Shown: positions 7,436 to 20,192 of the stretch, piece by piece | How positions within the stretch are numbered: the first letter of the stretch is position 1 | How the letters are laid out: each line of letters begins with the position of its first letter | Assembly (NCBI GenBank): GCA_026982315.1 | Contig: JALSHI010000037.1 | Span: 1-60,405 of the forward strand | DNA length: 60,405 nt | Direction: 5' to 3' | Source: Lysobacterales bacterium | GTDB lineage: Bacteria; Pseudomonadota; Gammaproteobacteria; Xanthomonadales; Marinicellaceae | Notes under the pieces: generated by a model | What the model was told of the DNA's origin: nothing | Seen by the model: the letters and a program-made list of their open reading frames with translations, nothing else | Database searches by the model: none | Translations under genes and position numbers: made by a program

Positions 7436-8755
7436 ATGTCCCAGCACAAACATGATTTGACCCGAAAAATTATCATTTACATGATTGCCGGTGCCGTTTT
7501 TGGCGCCATTTTGTATAGTGTTGGCCGCTGGGGCATGGGCTATGCCATCGACCCGGTCAAACGGCAACTCCTGTATCCGGCGGTTGTGACGACCTGGCTA
7601 TTCGATGGTGTTTTTCGTCTGGTGGGCCAGGTTTTTATCCACTTATTGCAAATGCTGGTGGTGCCCCTGGTGTTTGTGTCACTGTTTTGTGGCACGGCGT
7701 CCCTGAAAGATCCGGCTCAATTGGGCAAGCTGGGCATTAAAACCCTGGCGTTTTACCTGCTTACCACCGCCATTGCCATTTCTGTGGCGCTAATGGCCGC
7801 GGCCCTTGTGCAGCCTGGCGCGGGGTTTGACCTGCCCAATGAGCTGGCTTTTACGGCAAAATCCGCTCCCTCTCTGGTGGATATTCTGATTAACATGGTG
7901 CCCAAAAATCCTTTGGCGGCCATGGCCAGTGGCAATATGTTGCAAATCATTCTGTTTGCCATTTTGTTTGGGCTCAGCGCCACGTTGGCTGGAGCCGCCG
8001 GACAACGGCTGATCGCCTTTTTCAATGATGTTAATGCCGTCATCATGCAACTGGTGACCATCGTTATGAAACTGGCCCCCTACGCGGTGTTTGTGCTGAT
8101 CGCCAGCGTCTTTGCACGCTTTGGTTTCGATGCCCTGGGTAATTTGTCCAGTTACTTTTTCCTGGTGATTGCGATATTGTTTTTTCACGGTCTGGTGGTG
8201 TACCCGACCCTGCTACGCTTGCTTGGCGGCCTTAACCCGGTGGTTTTTCTGAAGAAAATGCGTGCCGCCATCGCCTTTGCTTTTGGCACCGCCAGTTCCA
8301 ACGCCACCATTCCGGTCACTTTACGTACGGTGACCGAGCGGCTTGGCGTCAATCGCGCCGTGGCCGCTTTTACCGTGCCTTTGGGCGCCACCATCAACAT
8401 GGACGGCACAGCCATCATGCAGGGCGTGGCCACGCTGTTTATCGCCCAGGCCTATGGCGTAGACCTGACGCTGGCCCAGATGGGCATGGTGGTGATAACC
8501 GCGACGCTGGCTTCCATTGGTACTGCCGGAGTGCCTGGAGTGGGGTTGATTATGCTCTCCATGGTGCTGCAACAAGTGGGGTTACCAGTGGAAGGCATTG
8601 GCCTGATTATCGGCATTGACCGCCTGCTGGACATGACCCGGACGGCGGTGAATGTCACCGGCGATGCAGCAGTCACTTGCATTGTCGCCAAAAGCGAGGG
8701 CCAGCTGGATGAGACGGTATTTTATGACCCTGAAGCCGGCGAAATTGAAGATTAA
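7436..8755 (+). CDS. Dicarboxylate/amino acid:cation symporter (DAACS family)
   Basis: Inner-membrane secondary transporter of the GltP/DctA group, moving glutamate, aspartate or C4-dicarboxylates with H+ or Na+. The 439 residues contain multiple hydrophobic segments. The family signatures are the serine-rich re-entrant loop AFGTASSNATIPVTL, the ion-binding GATINMDGTAIMQG, the second loop SIGTAGVPGVGLIM, and DRLLDMTRTAVNVTGDA. TGGAG precedes ATG 7436. It follows the binding-protein gene by 48 bases on the same strand, but such symporters do not need a binding protein. Confidence 0.92.
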   Translation: MSQHKHDLTRKIIIYMIAGAVFGAILYSVGRWGMGYAIDPVKRQLLYPAVVTTWLFDGVFRLVGQVFIHLLQMLVVPLVFVSLFCGTASLKDPAQLGKLGIKTLAFYLLTTAIAISVALMAAALVQPGAGFDLPNELAFTAKSAPSLVDILINMVPKNPLAAMASGNMLQIILFAILFGLSATLAGAAGQRLIAFFNDVNAVIMQLVTIVMKLAPYAVFVLIASVFARFGFDALGNLSSYFFLVIAILFFHGLVVYPTLLRLLGGLNPVVFLKKMRAAIAFAFGTASSNATIPVTLRTVTERLGVNRAVAAFTVPLGATINMDGTAIMQGVATLFIAQAYGVDLTLAQMGMVVITATLASIGTAGVPGVGLIMLSMVLQQVGLPVEGIGLIIGIDRLLDMTRTAVNVTGDAAVTCIVAKSEGQLDETVFYDPEAGEIED

Positions 8756-8861
8756 AGCGATAAGTATTCCAGCGCCATCCTCCGTATCCGTATCACGTTT
8801 CGGCGTGCCTGTGGCACAAGCCGGAACAACTTGGATAGCCAAGGCACCATGGATGCGGTAA

Positions 8862-12714
<3,853 letters not shown>

Positions 12715-12761
12715 ACATGACGGCGTGCTGTCAATGGCGCTGCCGTCACATAAACAGGCAC

Positions 12762-12790
12762 AAAAAAGGCGCGAAGTTCGCGCCTTTTTT
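12762..12790. terminator. Bidirectional terminator after eno
   Basis: GGCGCGAA (12768-12775) pairs with TTCGCGCC (12777-12784), flanked by six A before and six T after. It can end both the pyrG-kdsA-eno transcript and the convergent gene at 12814-13512. Confidence 0.9.
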
Positions 12791-12813
12791 GATGTTTCGA
12801 TGCAGTATCCAGC

Positions 12814-13512
12814 CTAAACAGCCACCTTCCGGCGCATAAAGAAGGCCAGCGCCAACATGCCAAGGGCCAGACCACCGAGGCTCATCCAACCTAAAGAAGG
12901 CACCGGCTTGGGCGAATGAATGCCCAGGGTGCATTCCGGGCCCGTGGCCACTTGCAGGTTAATACCGGCCACCATTAACAGGCCGGAGTCCCAGTTGGCG
13001 TCAATGGCGTCAGCCACGTCGTCAAAACCTTCAAAAAACTCCAGCCGCAAAGGATCACTGCCCAGGATAATGTCCGGCAACGCATTATCAGTCAAGTCGA
13101 CAATGCCGCCGGAAGACAATCCACTTTCTGAGCCAGGCGCACCTGTTACACTGGGAGCCACTGAAATTTGCGCTGGCGTGGTGGGTGTGCCGAACAGGAT
13201 GCGTGCCTCGCTGAGCCAACTGGCGCCCACCGTGGTAATGCCCACATTGTCCCAGCCGATACCGGTGACCGAATCGCCAGTGATACACGTGGCCACCTGG
13301 TTATCCGGATCGCCCTGTAGATCCCAGGATTCCGCGCCGCCAAGCTTCAGAACCACCAAGGAGTTGGGCGTGCTGTTGGTGGCGTCGGGGCTGGCGGTAT
13401 TACCCGGTGCGGCCACCAAAGGCGCGCTTTGCATGTCCCCTTTGGCGCCCCAAACCGGGCCGGTTAACATCAAAGCCAATACTGACAGGGTCGTCGCTAG
13501 CGTTTTTTTCAT
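12814..13512 (-). CDS. Secreted protein with IPTL-CTERM-like C-terminal anchor
   Basis: Function unknown. The 232-residue protein starts with a signal peptide (MKKTLATTLSVLALMLTGPVWGAKG). Its low-complexity exported body is rich in Ser, Thr, Gly and Asp. It ends PVPSLGWMSLGGLALGMLALAFFMRRK, a short Pro-Ser-Leu-x-Trp motif, one hydrophobic helix and a basic tail. This matches the IPTL-CTERM/PEP-CTERM type of sorting signal, where the motif is usually IPTLSEW. Such proteins are surface-anchored, processed by exosortase-like enzymes, and often linked to exopolysaccharide. No exosortase lies in this window. It converges on eno. Confidence 0.7.
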   Translation of the reverse strand: MKKTLATTLSVLALMLTGPVWGAKGDMQSAPLVAAPGNTASPDATNSTPNSLVVLKLGGAESWDLQGDPDNQVATCITGDSVTGIGWDNVGITTVGASWLSEARILFGTPTTPAQISVAPSVTGAPGSESGLSSGGIVDLTDNALPDIILGSDPLRLEFFEGFDDVADAIDANWDSGLLMVAGINLQVATGPECTLGIHSPKPVPSLGWMSLGGLALGMLALAFFMRRKVAV

Positions 13513-13668
13513 GCCTCATTCCTCTTTAGTTGTTAGCGGTTTAAGTTAAGTCCGTTTAACGAATACTACCTGCCTTCCGCCCTGTGCTCAAGAGGAAAGG
13601 CGACCTAAACGTGAAAAAACCGCTAAAAAACAGGACAATTGGCACATTTTTCCAGACAGATACAGTCC

Positions 13669-13674
13669 TATAAT
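13669..13674 (+). promoter_or_regulatory. -10 box TATAAT upstream of qmcA
   Basis: A perfect TATAAT lies 47 bases before the qmcA start, in the divergent gap 13513-13720. The region 17 bases upstream is only T-rich, with no clear -35. Confidence 0.5.
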
Positions 13675-13720
13675 GGTTTACACTGCAAAAACTGCCGTTA
13701 ACACCGTAAAGGAGGTGCTA

Positions 13721-14656
13721 ATGATCCCCAATGAAATTCTGACTTTTGTGCTGCTGATTCTTGGCGTCCTGACTGTGGCCAAAATGGTCACCATTGTGCC
13801 CCAGGGTTATCAATATACTATTGAGCGTTTCGGCAAATATGTCCGCTCATTCAACCCCGGCTTTCACTGGAAGATTCCCTGGATGGAAACAGTGGGACGC
13901 AAAATGAACATGATGGAGCAAGTACTGAACGTGCCTTCCCAGGAGGTCATCACCAAGGACAATGCCGTGGTGACGGTTGACGGCGTGGTGTTCTACCAGG
14001 TGCTGGATTCAGCCAAGGCTGCTTATGAGGTCAACAACCTGGAATACGCCATTCTTAATCTCACCATGACCAACATCCGTACCGTCCTGGGCTCCATGGA
14101 TCTGGACGAATCCCTGTCCAAGCGGGATGAAATCAATCACCGCCTGCTGGCGGTGGTGGATGAGGCCACATCCCCGTGGGGCATCAAGGTAACGCGTATT
14201 GAAATCAAGGACATCAAACCCCCGCACGATCTGGTTCAGGCCATGGCCCGGCAAATGAAGGCCGAGCGTGAAAAACGCGCCGAAATCCTGGAGGCCGAAG
14301 GCAAGCGCCAGTCAGAAATTCTGCGTGCCGAAGGGGAAAAGCGCGCCGCCATTCTGCAAGCCGAAGGCCAGAAAGAGGCGGCATTCCGGGAAGCCGAGGC
14401 CCGCGAACGCCTGGCCGAGGCTGAAGCCAATGCCACCAAGTCCGTTTCCGCAGCCATCAAGGAAGGCGGCACCGAAGCCATTAACTACTTTGTGGCTCAG
14501 AAATATGTGGACGCCTTTGGCAAGTTTGCCGATTCGCCCAATCAGAAAACCCTGATTCTGCCCATGGAGGCCACGGGTATTCTGGGCAGTTTGAGCGGCA
14601 TTGCCGAAATCGCCAAAGACGCCTTGGGCTCCAACACGCAAGGGTCGTCATCATGA
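13721..14656 (+). CDS. qmcA: SPFH/stomatin-like membrane protein QmcA
   Basis: Inner-membrane SPFH protein (stomatin/prohibitin/flotillin) that forms large oligomers and helps protease-linked membrane quality control. The 311 residues have an N-terminal membrane helix (NEILTFVLLILGVLTVAKMV). The SPFH domain starts TIVPQGYQYTIERFGKY, includes SMDLDESLSKRDEIN, and is followed by a long Ala/Glu coiled coil with repeated ILxAEG units. ATG 13721 has AAGGAGG at ideal spacing and replaces a longer in-frame start. The next gene encodes NfeD, its standard partner, with a 4-base overlap. Confidence 0.93.
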   Translation: MIPNEILTFVLLILGVLTVAKMVTIVPQGYQYTIERFGKYVRSFNPGFHWKIPWMETVGRKMNMMEQVLNVPSQEVITKDNAVVTVDGVVFYQVLDSAKAAYEVNNLEYAILNLTMTNIRTVLGSMDLDESLSKRDEINHRLLAVVDEATSPWGIKVTRIEIKDIKPPHDLVQAMARQMKAEREKRAEILEAEGKRQSEILRAEGEKRAAILQAEGQKEAAFREAEARERLAEAEANATKSVSAAIKEGGTEAINYFVAQKYVDAFGKFADSPNQKTLILPMEATGILGSLSGIAEIAKDALGSNTQGSSS

Positions 14657-15171
14657 TGGCTTTTTTATCCCACTTAAGCACGGCGGACTGGTTGGTGGCC
14701 GCGGGTATCTTCCTGATTCTGGAAATGCTTTTACCCGGTTTTTTCTTTCTATGGCTGGCCGCAGGAGCTGTGGTTGTGGCCGCTGTTGTAGCGCTGTTTC
14801 CCCTGGGCTGGGAGTGGCAACTGGTTCTGTTTTCCGTCCTGTCGGTTGTGGCTGTCCTCATCTGGCACCGCTATTTTAGCCGCAGCCAGAATCAGCCCGA
14901 AGTGCTCAACAATCGGGCCGCCCGCTATATTGACCGCATATTTGTACTGATTGAACCCATTGGCCCCGGCGACGGGCTGATTCAGGTGGACGACACTTTC
15001 TGGCGTGTGCGCGGCCCGGAAGCGCCGGCAGGAACCCGGGTCAAGGTGGTGGGCGTCACAGACGGGGTAATCCTTAAAGTGGAACCGGTTCAGCCTGCCG
15101 GGACCACAAACCCTCCAGGCGCATCCTCGCCCGAACCAGCACCTTCGCTCAAGCAACCCGAAAAACTTTAA
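14653..15171 (+). CDS. NfeD-family membrane protein
   Basis: Partner of SPFH proteins. The 172 residues have two or three hydrophobic helices (ADWLVAAGIFLILEMLLPGFFFLWLAAGA and the following WQLVLFSVLSVVAVLIW). A small C-terminal OB-fold domain follows (LIEPIGPGDGLIQVDDTFWRVRG, GTRVKVVGVTDGVILKVEP), the short YbbJ-type architecture. A Pro-rich tail of about 25 residues is extra. Its ATG overlaps the qmcA stop. The lipoprotein gene downstream begins 13 bases later and may be co-transcribed. Confidence 0.9.
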   Translation: MMAFLSHLSTADWLVAAGIFLILEMLLPGFFFLWLAAGAVVVAAVVALFPLGWEWQLVLFSVLSVVAVLIWHRYFSRSQNQPEVLNNRAARYIDRIFVLIEPIGPGDGLIQVDDTFWRVRGPEAPAGTRVKVVGVTDGVILKVEPVQPAGTTNPPGASSPEPAPSLKQPEKL

Positions 15172-15184
15172 CTGGAGAACACCC

Positions 15185-16984
15185 ATGAGCATCCCCGCAA
15201 ACCGCACCAGCCCAGTGTGGCTTCTTATTGGCACCTGGCTATCTGTCTTGTTACTGGCAAGCTGCAACAAGGTTGAAGAAAAAATCAGCGCCAGTGAAAT
15301 CCTCTCCTATGTCCCAGCCGAAGCGCCGGTGGTTATGGCTTTCGAGGTCAATGATGACATTTACCCAAAGTCACTGATCAAAAAACTCAGCCAGGCTTTT
15401 GACGCGACCGTACTGTTTCAGCGTGAGCAATTGAAGCTGCAACTTGCGCAATTGCAGGCCCAAAACCCCACCGAGAACCCTGAAGTCATCAAAAAACTGC
15501 AGGCGTTCCTGTTCAAATGGATGGACCCGGCAAAAGTCCGCCAGTTGGGGATTAACCCCGCTGACATGGCCTCAGCCATTTATACCGTGCAAATGGTTCC
15601 GGTTATCCGCGCCAAGCTGCAACCCGGCCACCACATGGAATCATTCTGGGATGAGTTATTCACCCTGGTTGAGGATCTGTATACCCAGTCCGGCGCATCG
15701 GGCAGCTATGCCATGGAGAAAATCAAAGTTAATGATGACCTGCGTTACCTGGTAAAAATCAACGATGTAAGGATTGCTGTTGCCATTAACGACCGCTGGC
15801 TGGTGCTTTCAATGGCGCCGGTGGCCGTTTACGACAAAATACAAAACCAGATCCTTGGTATTGAAAAGCCGCAACAGACCTTTGGTGACAGTGACAAGTT
15901 CAAAAAACTTCGCCAACAATATGGCTATCTGCCTGGACAGGTGCTCTGGGTGGACATTGTGGATTTGGTGGCACATATGGTTGACCCGGCCAACCACCCT
16001 TCAGCCATGGTGAGCTACTATGTTGATACAAAGCAAACCTCGCCTGTCTGCGCCAAAGAGGTTCAGTCACTGGTCGGGCACTTTCCCCGTATTGTGGGCG
16101 GTTTGACCGACATTGATGAGCACCACATGGCCAGTCAGGTGCTATGGGAAATGGACAAGACGCTCACCGATCCGCTGCAAGCCATGGAAGGTGAAGTGCC
16201 TGCCTTTTTGCCTGATACATCCATGGGCTTTGGCGTCAGTATCAATATTCCCGGCAGCATTCAGGCCATCACCCAGTTGACCCAGACCATTGCTGAGGCG
16301 CCTTTCCAGTGTCCCAAACTTCAGCCTTTCAATGACACAGCCAAGCAACTGAGGCTGCTGGCCATGCGGCCATTGCCGCCTTTCGTGAGTCAACTCAAGG
16401 GCTTCGGCCTGTCACTGAGGAGTGTTTCATTAAACCTTGAAAACGCCAATCACAAATCACTTGACGCCAACCAGATAAGCCAACTGGGCAGCGCTGAAAT
16501 CGCCATTGGAGTCAGCTTTGAAAATGTCCCTGCCCTGCTGGGACTGGCGCAATTGGCCAGCCCGGGACTGGCCAAGCTGAATATTAAAACCGATGGCACA
16601 CCAGTGGACCTGTCAGAGCTGCCGGAGTTTCAGGCCTTGTCGCTTCCTGCATCGCTCCAACCGCTGTGGCTGGCGGCCAGAAAAAACCATCTGGTCATAA
16701 CCGCCGGTATCAAGGATCCGGACGTGGTCAGGCAATTAGCCACTGCGGCGGGTGATGATGTTGCGCTGAAAGCTGAGTTCAGCGCCGAACTCTACCAGAT
16801 GATGATGCAGGAAATGCAGTCTGTGGAGAATCAGCTCAACTCCCAGAGTGCCCCGGCGGAAACGCAAAAAATCATGACGCTATGGAGAAAATACCTGCAA
16901 GACACTCTCTGGTGGCAACACCAGCAAGTCACCCTGGATTTTTCTCCACGGGGGCTGGAAACAAATATGGAAACCCGTTACTAG
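15185..16984 (+). CDS. Large lipoprotein of unknown function
   Basis: A 599-residue exported protein I do not recognise. The N-terminus is a lipoprotein signal: hydrophobic WLLIGTWLSVLLLASC with the lipobox Cys at residue 27. The next residue is Asn, so outer-membrane sorting is expected. The body is mixed alpha/beta. It includes YVPAEAPVVMAFEVN near residue 45, a start reminiscent of DUF3352-type proteins, and paired strand-rich halves (VNDDLRYLVKINDVRIAVAIND; AEIAIGVSFENVPALLGLAQL). TGGAG precedes the ATG. It follows nfeD by 13 bases, suggesting an envelope-related operon, and ends before the terminator at 17011-17062. Confidence 0.8.
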   Translation: MSIPANRTSPVWLLIGTWLSVLLLASCNKVEEKISASEILSYVPAEAPVVMAFEVNDDIYPKSLIKKLSQAFDATVLFQREQLKLQLAQLQAQNPTENPEVIKKLQAFLFKWMDPAKVRQLGINPADMASAIYTVQMVPVIRAKLQPGHHMESFWDELFTLVEDLYTQSGASGSYAMEKIKVNDDLRYLVKINDVRIAVAINDRWLVLSMAPVAVYDKIQNQILGIEKPQQTFGDSDKFKKLRQQYGYLPGQVLWVDIVDLVAHMVDPANHPSAMVSYYVDTKQTSPVCAKEVQSLVGHFPRIVGGLTDIDEHHMASQVLWEMDKTLTDPLQAMEGEVPAFLPDTSMGFGVSINIPGSIQAITQLTQTIAEAPFQCPKLQPFNDTAKQLRLLAMRPLPPFVSQLKGFGLSLRSVSLNLENANHKSLDANQISQLGSAEIAIGVSFENVPALLGLAQLASPGLAKLNIKTDGTPVDLSELPEFQALSLPASLQPLWLAARKNHLVITAGIKDPDVVRQLATAAGDDVALKAEFSAELYQMMMQEMQSVENQLNSQSAPAETQKIMTLWRKYLQDTLWWQHQQVTLDFSPRGLETNMETRY

Positions 16985-17010
16985 ACCATTCGCACAAAGA
17001 CCCATAAAAG

Positions 17011-17062
17011 AAACATACACGCCCGGACCAGCCCTTGCTGAACGCCGGGCGCGTATGTTTTT
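17011..17062 (+). terminator. Rho-independent terminator after the lipoprotein gene
   Basis: AAACATACACGCCCGG (17011-17026) pairs with CCGGGCGCGTATGTTT (17045-17060) apart from one mismatch. The loop is 18 bases and more T follow. It separates the qmcA-nfeD-lipoprotein unit from pal. Confidence 0.85.
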
Positions 17063-17206
17063 GACAACCAGTTTTCTGAATAGCACCATGACTGGCTCAC
17101 ATTACCTTATCGACTGCGTTACAAACCCCGGCGGCGTTCATTCCCAAAGGCCATCAAGTGGTGTAAACTAGTGCGTCGGAATAACCCAAACCAAGCGGAG
17201 TGAGTC

Positions 17207-17737
17207 ATGAAACTGTCTGTGAAAATTGCTGCCCTGTTGCTCATCGTGGCCTTGAGCGCCTGTAAGAAAAAAGAAGAAATCAAACCCGACACCGAAACGG
17301 CCACACAAACCACCAGCACTGAAACCACCGGGGTTGAAACCCATCGGTCCCCAATGGATATTTGTTGCTCTGCCGAGGATCTTGACGACCCTGAAAGCCT
17401 GCTTTCCAAACGTGTTATTTACTTTGATTTTGACCAGGCCACTGTCCGCCCGGAATATCGCGATATTGTCGCCATTCATGCCCGTTACCTGAGCCAAAAC
17501 CCTGAAGCCCATGTAACACTGGAAGGCCATGCAGATGAACGGGGTTCCCGCGAATACAACCTTGGACTGGGCGAGCGCCGGGCCAAGTCCGTGGCCAATC
17601 TGATGAAAGCCCAAGGGGCTTCCAGCAGCCAGATTGACATTGTCAGCTACGGTGAAGAACGGCCCGTATGCACTGAAAGCAACGAAGCATGCTGGTCCAA
17701 AAACCGCCGTGTGGAAATTGTTTATAACCACAAATAA
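17207..17737 (+). CDS. pal: Peptidoglycan-associated lipoprotein Pal
   Basis: Outer-membrane lipoprotein of the Tol-Pal system that binds peptidoglycan. The 176 residues have lipobox ALSAC with Cys19, a Thr/Glu-rich linker, and an OmpA-like domain. That domain has YFDFDQATVRPEYRDIV, LEGHADERGSREYNLGLGERRA and NRRVEIVY, including the Asp and Arg that hold diaminopimelate. A Cys-Cys pair (DICC, residues 51-52) and two later Cys are unusual extras. The tolQRAB genes usually found upstream are absent; a terminator and an unrelated lipoprotein gene precede it. cpoB follows. Confidence 0.95.
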   Translation: MKLSVKIAALLLIVALSACKKKEEIKPDTETATQTTSTETTGVETHRSPMDICCSAEDLDDPESLLSKRVIYFDFDQATVRPEYRDIVAIHARYLSQNPEAHVTLEGHADERGSREYNLGLGERRAKSVANLMKAQGASSSQIDIVSYGEERPVCTESNEACWSKNRRVEIVYNHK

Positions 17738-17838
17738 AGACCACGCCTTTAAAAAGCCTGTCTTGCCACTGGTGGAATTTTTTTCTGCCATACCGGTCAG
17801 AATATGCTGAAAGCGGGTTCTGCATGCACAGGTTTTAC

Positions 17839-17871
17839 CGATAAAGCCCGGATTCTCCGGGTTTTATCGTT
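17839..17871 (+). terminator. Hairpin terminator between pal and cpoB
   Basis: CGATAAAGCCCGG (17839-17851) pairs with CCGGGTTTTATCG (17857-17869) around ATTCT. The run of T is within the stem, so it is a weaker intrinsic terminator than others here. It lies 100 bases after pal and suggests cpoB has its own promoter. Confidence 0.6.
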
Positions 17872-17945
17872 TATGTTTATGCAAACACCAGCCTGTACAG
17901 GCGCCCACAAAGGCAACACGCAAAAAATAACACAGGTTTACTGCC

Positions 17946-18779
17946 ATGAATAACCGTCAACGCATGATTTCCTTTCTCCTTCTGCTGTGTTTTTATCAGG
18001 CGGCCGCTGCCCAGCAACTCACCATCCAGGAGCGGCTGGCGCGGCTGGAGCGAAACAGCGGCAACGCCCAGGGTATCGCCGAGCTGGTCACCCAAGTCCA
18101 ACAGCTACAACAGGAAGTGGCCGAACTGCGCGGACAGCTTGAACGACAGGCTTTTGAATTGGAGTCTTTGAAAAAACGCCAAAAAGTCCTGTATGTTGAC
18201 CTTGACAGCCGAGTACAAGCCCTGGAAAAATCTGCTCCGCAGACGCCCCGGGACAATGCTGAAACAACTGCGGAAAAGCACAACACACCCGCCCTTGTCA
18301 CCAGCCATGAAACAGCAGAAACAACCAAGCCCGAGGTTCAGCCATCCACCGCCACCCAGGCATCCTCCACCGGAACCGATAACGACACACAGGCGGCGGT
18401 CTTGTATGAGGAGGCCTTTGCTCACCTGAAGGCTGGCCGTTATACGGATTCGGCCCGTTTGTTTGAAGACTTTATCCAGCAACACCCAAACCACGAACTC
18501 ACAGACAATGCCTACTACTGGCTGGGTGAGTCCTATTACGTTACCCGTAATTACGAACTGGCGCTGGATGCTTTCGAACAGTTGAAAAGCCGTTTTCCCA
18601 ACAGTCACAAACTGGCGGATGCGCTGTTAAAAATCGGTTATACCCAATACGAGTTGGGCTTGTATCCCCAGGCCTGGGAGACCCTGCAAACCGTGGTTCG
18701 GGAGTTTCCGTCCAGTGCCGTGGCGCGGCTGGCCCAAACCCGTTTGCGAAAAATGCAACGCGAAGGAAAAACCGGCTAA
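17946..18779 (+). CDS. cpoB: Cell division coordinator CpoB (YbgF)
   Basis: Periplasmic TPR protein that links the Tol-Pal machine to peptidoglycan synthesis during constriction. The 277 residues have a signal peptide (cleavage near AAAAQQ, residue 22). An N-terminal trimerising coiled coil covers about residues 25-100 (LTIQERLARLERN..., LVTQVQQLQQEVAELRGQ). A Thr/Pro/Ala linker follows, then three TPR repeats (YEEAFAHLKAGRYTDSARLFEDFI; NAYYWLGESYYVTRNYELALDAFEQL; ADALLKIGYTQYELGLYPQAWETL). Its stop overlaps the queE start. Confidence 0.93.
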   Translation: MNNRQRMISFLLLLCFYQAAAAQQLTIQERLARLERNSGNAQGIAELVTQVQQLQQEVAELRGQLERQAFELESLKKRQKVLYVDLDSRVQALEKSAPQTPRDNAETTAEKHNTPALVTSHETAETTKPEVQPSTATQASSTGTDNDTQAAVLYEEAFAHLKAGRYTDSARLFEDFIQQHPNHELTDNAYYWLGESYYVTRNYELALDAFEQLKSRFPNSHKLADALLKIGYTQYELGLYPQAWETLQTVVREFPSSAVARLAQTRLRKMQREGKTG

Positions 18780-19480
18780 TGCACGGCAAACCATCGGCCC
18801 TTCCTGTGGAAAAAGCCACAACCGGTGTCTCGTCACGCGAGCGCCAGCTAAAAGTCAGTGAGATTTTCTTTTCCTTGCAGGGGGAGTCTTCACGAGCTGG
18901 CTTGCCTACGGTCTTTATCCGCCTGACCGGGTGCCCCCTGCGCTGCCGCTGGTGCGATACCGAATATGCCTTTCATGGCGGACAATGGCTGCATTTTGAC
19001 GACATTCTGCAACGGGTCAAAAGCCACCAGACACCTTATGTCTGCGTCACCGGCGGCGAGCCACTGGCGCAAAAACGTTGTCTGACGCTGCTTGAAGAAC
19101 TGGTTCAAGCGGGATTTTCCGTATCGCTGGAAACCGCCGGAGCCTTGCCCATCAAAGATGTTCACCCAGCCGTAAAGATTATCATGGACCTGAAGGCGCC
19201 CGACTCCGGCGAAGCCGGCCGCAATCACTGGGCGAATATCGACGCCCTCAAGCCTGAGGATGAAGTCAAGTTTGTCATTGCTTCGCAAGCCGATTACCAC
19301 TGGAGTGTGACGCAACTGGAAAAATACCGGCTGAGCGAGCGCTGCGGCGTGCTTTTTTCACCGGTGGCTCAAATCATGCCTCCCCGGTTGCTGGCCGAGT
19401 GGATACTGCGCGATCATTTGCCGGTGCGTTTTCAAATGCAATTGCATAAAATCATCTGGGACGATGCCCGGGGAAAATGA
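18779..19480 (+). CDS. queE: 7-carboxy-7-deazaguanine synthase QueE
   Basis: Radical-SAM enzyme converting 6-carboxytetrahydropterin to 7-carboxy-7-deazaguanine in queuosine biosynthesis. The 233 residues have SEIFFSLQGESSRAGLPTVFIRLTGCPLRCRWCDTE. It contains the CxxxCxxC-type cluster motif CPLRCRWC, with one residue fewer than the 14-residue spacing seen in some homologues. VCVTGGEPLAQ (the GGE motif) and LETAGALPI follow. ATG 18779 shares its A with the cpoB stop. queC lies 3 bases downstream, so cpoB-queE-queC form one transcript. Confidence 0.95.
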   Translation: MHGKPSALPVEKATTGVSSRERQLKVSEIFFSLQGESSRAGLPTVFIRLTGCPLRCRWCDTEYAFHGGQWLHFDDILQRVKSHQTPYVCVTGGEPLAQKRCLTLLEELVQAGFSVSLETAGALPIKDVHPAVKIIMDLKAPDSGEAGRNHWANIDALKPEDEVKFVIASQADYHWSVTQLEKYRLSERCGVLFSPVAQIMPPRLLAEWILRDHLPVRFQMQLHKIIWDDARGK

Positions 19481-19483
19481 GAC

Positions 19484-20191
19484 ATGAGCAAAGACGATAC
19501 ACAGGATAACAACCAGGAAAAATGCGTGGTGCTGCTTTCCGGCGGCCTGGATTCAGCCACCTGTCTGGCTGTGGCCCGCGACCAGGGATACGCCTGCCAT
19601 ACCATGGCCGTGGACTATGGCCAACGGCATCGGGCCGAACTGACCGCCAGCGAAAAGCTGTCCCGCGCCATGGGCGCAGTGGATCACAAGGTATTGCACA
19701 TTGATTTGCGCCAGATTGGCGGCTCGGCCCTGACCGATGACATTGACGTCCCGCAACAACGGGAACAGGGTATTCCGGTGACTTACGTTCCGGCGCGCAA
19801 CACGATTTTTCTGTCCATGGCACTGGCCTATGCGGAAACACTGGACGCGCAACGTATTTTTATCGGCGTCAACCAGGTGGATTATTCCGGCTACCCGGAC
19901 TGTCGGCCGGAATTCATCCAGGCTTTCGAGAATCTGGCCCAACTGGCCACCAAGGCCGGTGTGGAAGGCCGCCCGATCACCATCGAAACACCCCTGCTGA
20001 CACTCAACAAGGCCCAGATCATCCGGCTTGGACACGACCTGGGCGTGGACTACAGCCTGACGGTATCCTGCTACCAGGCCGATGTACATGGCCGCGCCTG
20101 TGGCCGCTGCGACTCTTGCCATTATCGCAAGAAAGGCTTTGCCGAGGCTGGTATCGCTGACCCGACTCCCTATCAACCACAACACGGTTGA
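19484..20191 (+). CDS. queC: 7-cyano-7-deazaguanine synthase QueC
   Basis: ATP-dependent conversion of 7-carboxy-7-deazaguanine to preQ0, the next step after QueE. The 235 residues show the PP-loop [44 protein letters not shown] and [13 protein letters not shown]. The zinc site is [23 protein letters not shown]. The ribosome binding site is weak, consistent with translational coupling to queE. The MOSC gene starts 1 base after its stop. Confidence 0.97.
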   Translation: MSKDDTQDNNQEKCVVLLSGGLDSATCLAVARDQGYACHTMAVDYGQRHRAELTASEKLSRAMGAVDHKVLHIDLRQIGGSALTDDIDVPQQREQGIPVTYVPARNTIFLSMALAYAETLDAQRIFIGVNQVDYSGYPDCRPEFIQAFENLAQLATKAGVEGRPITIETPLLTLNKAQIIRLGHDLGVDYSLTVSCYQADVHGRACGRCDSCHYRKKGFAEAGIADPTPYQPQHG

Positions 20192-20192
20192 C

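Noticed and set aside
6524-8755. Binding protein and symporter as a single binding-protein-dependent uptake system
   Set aside because: PstS-like proteins serve ABC transporters and DAACS carriers work without receptors; adjacency alone does not support a joint system.
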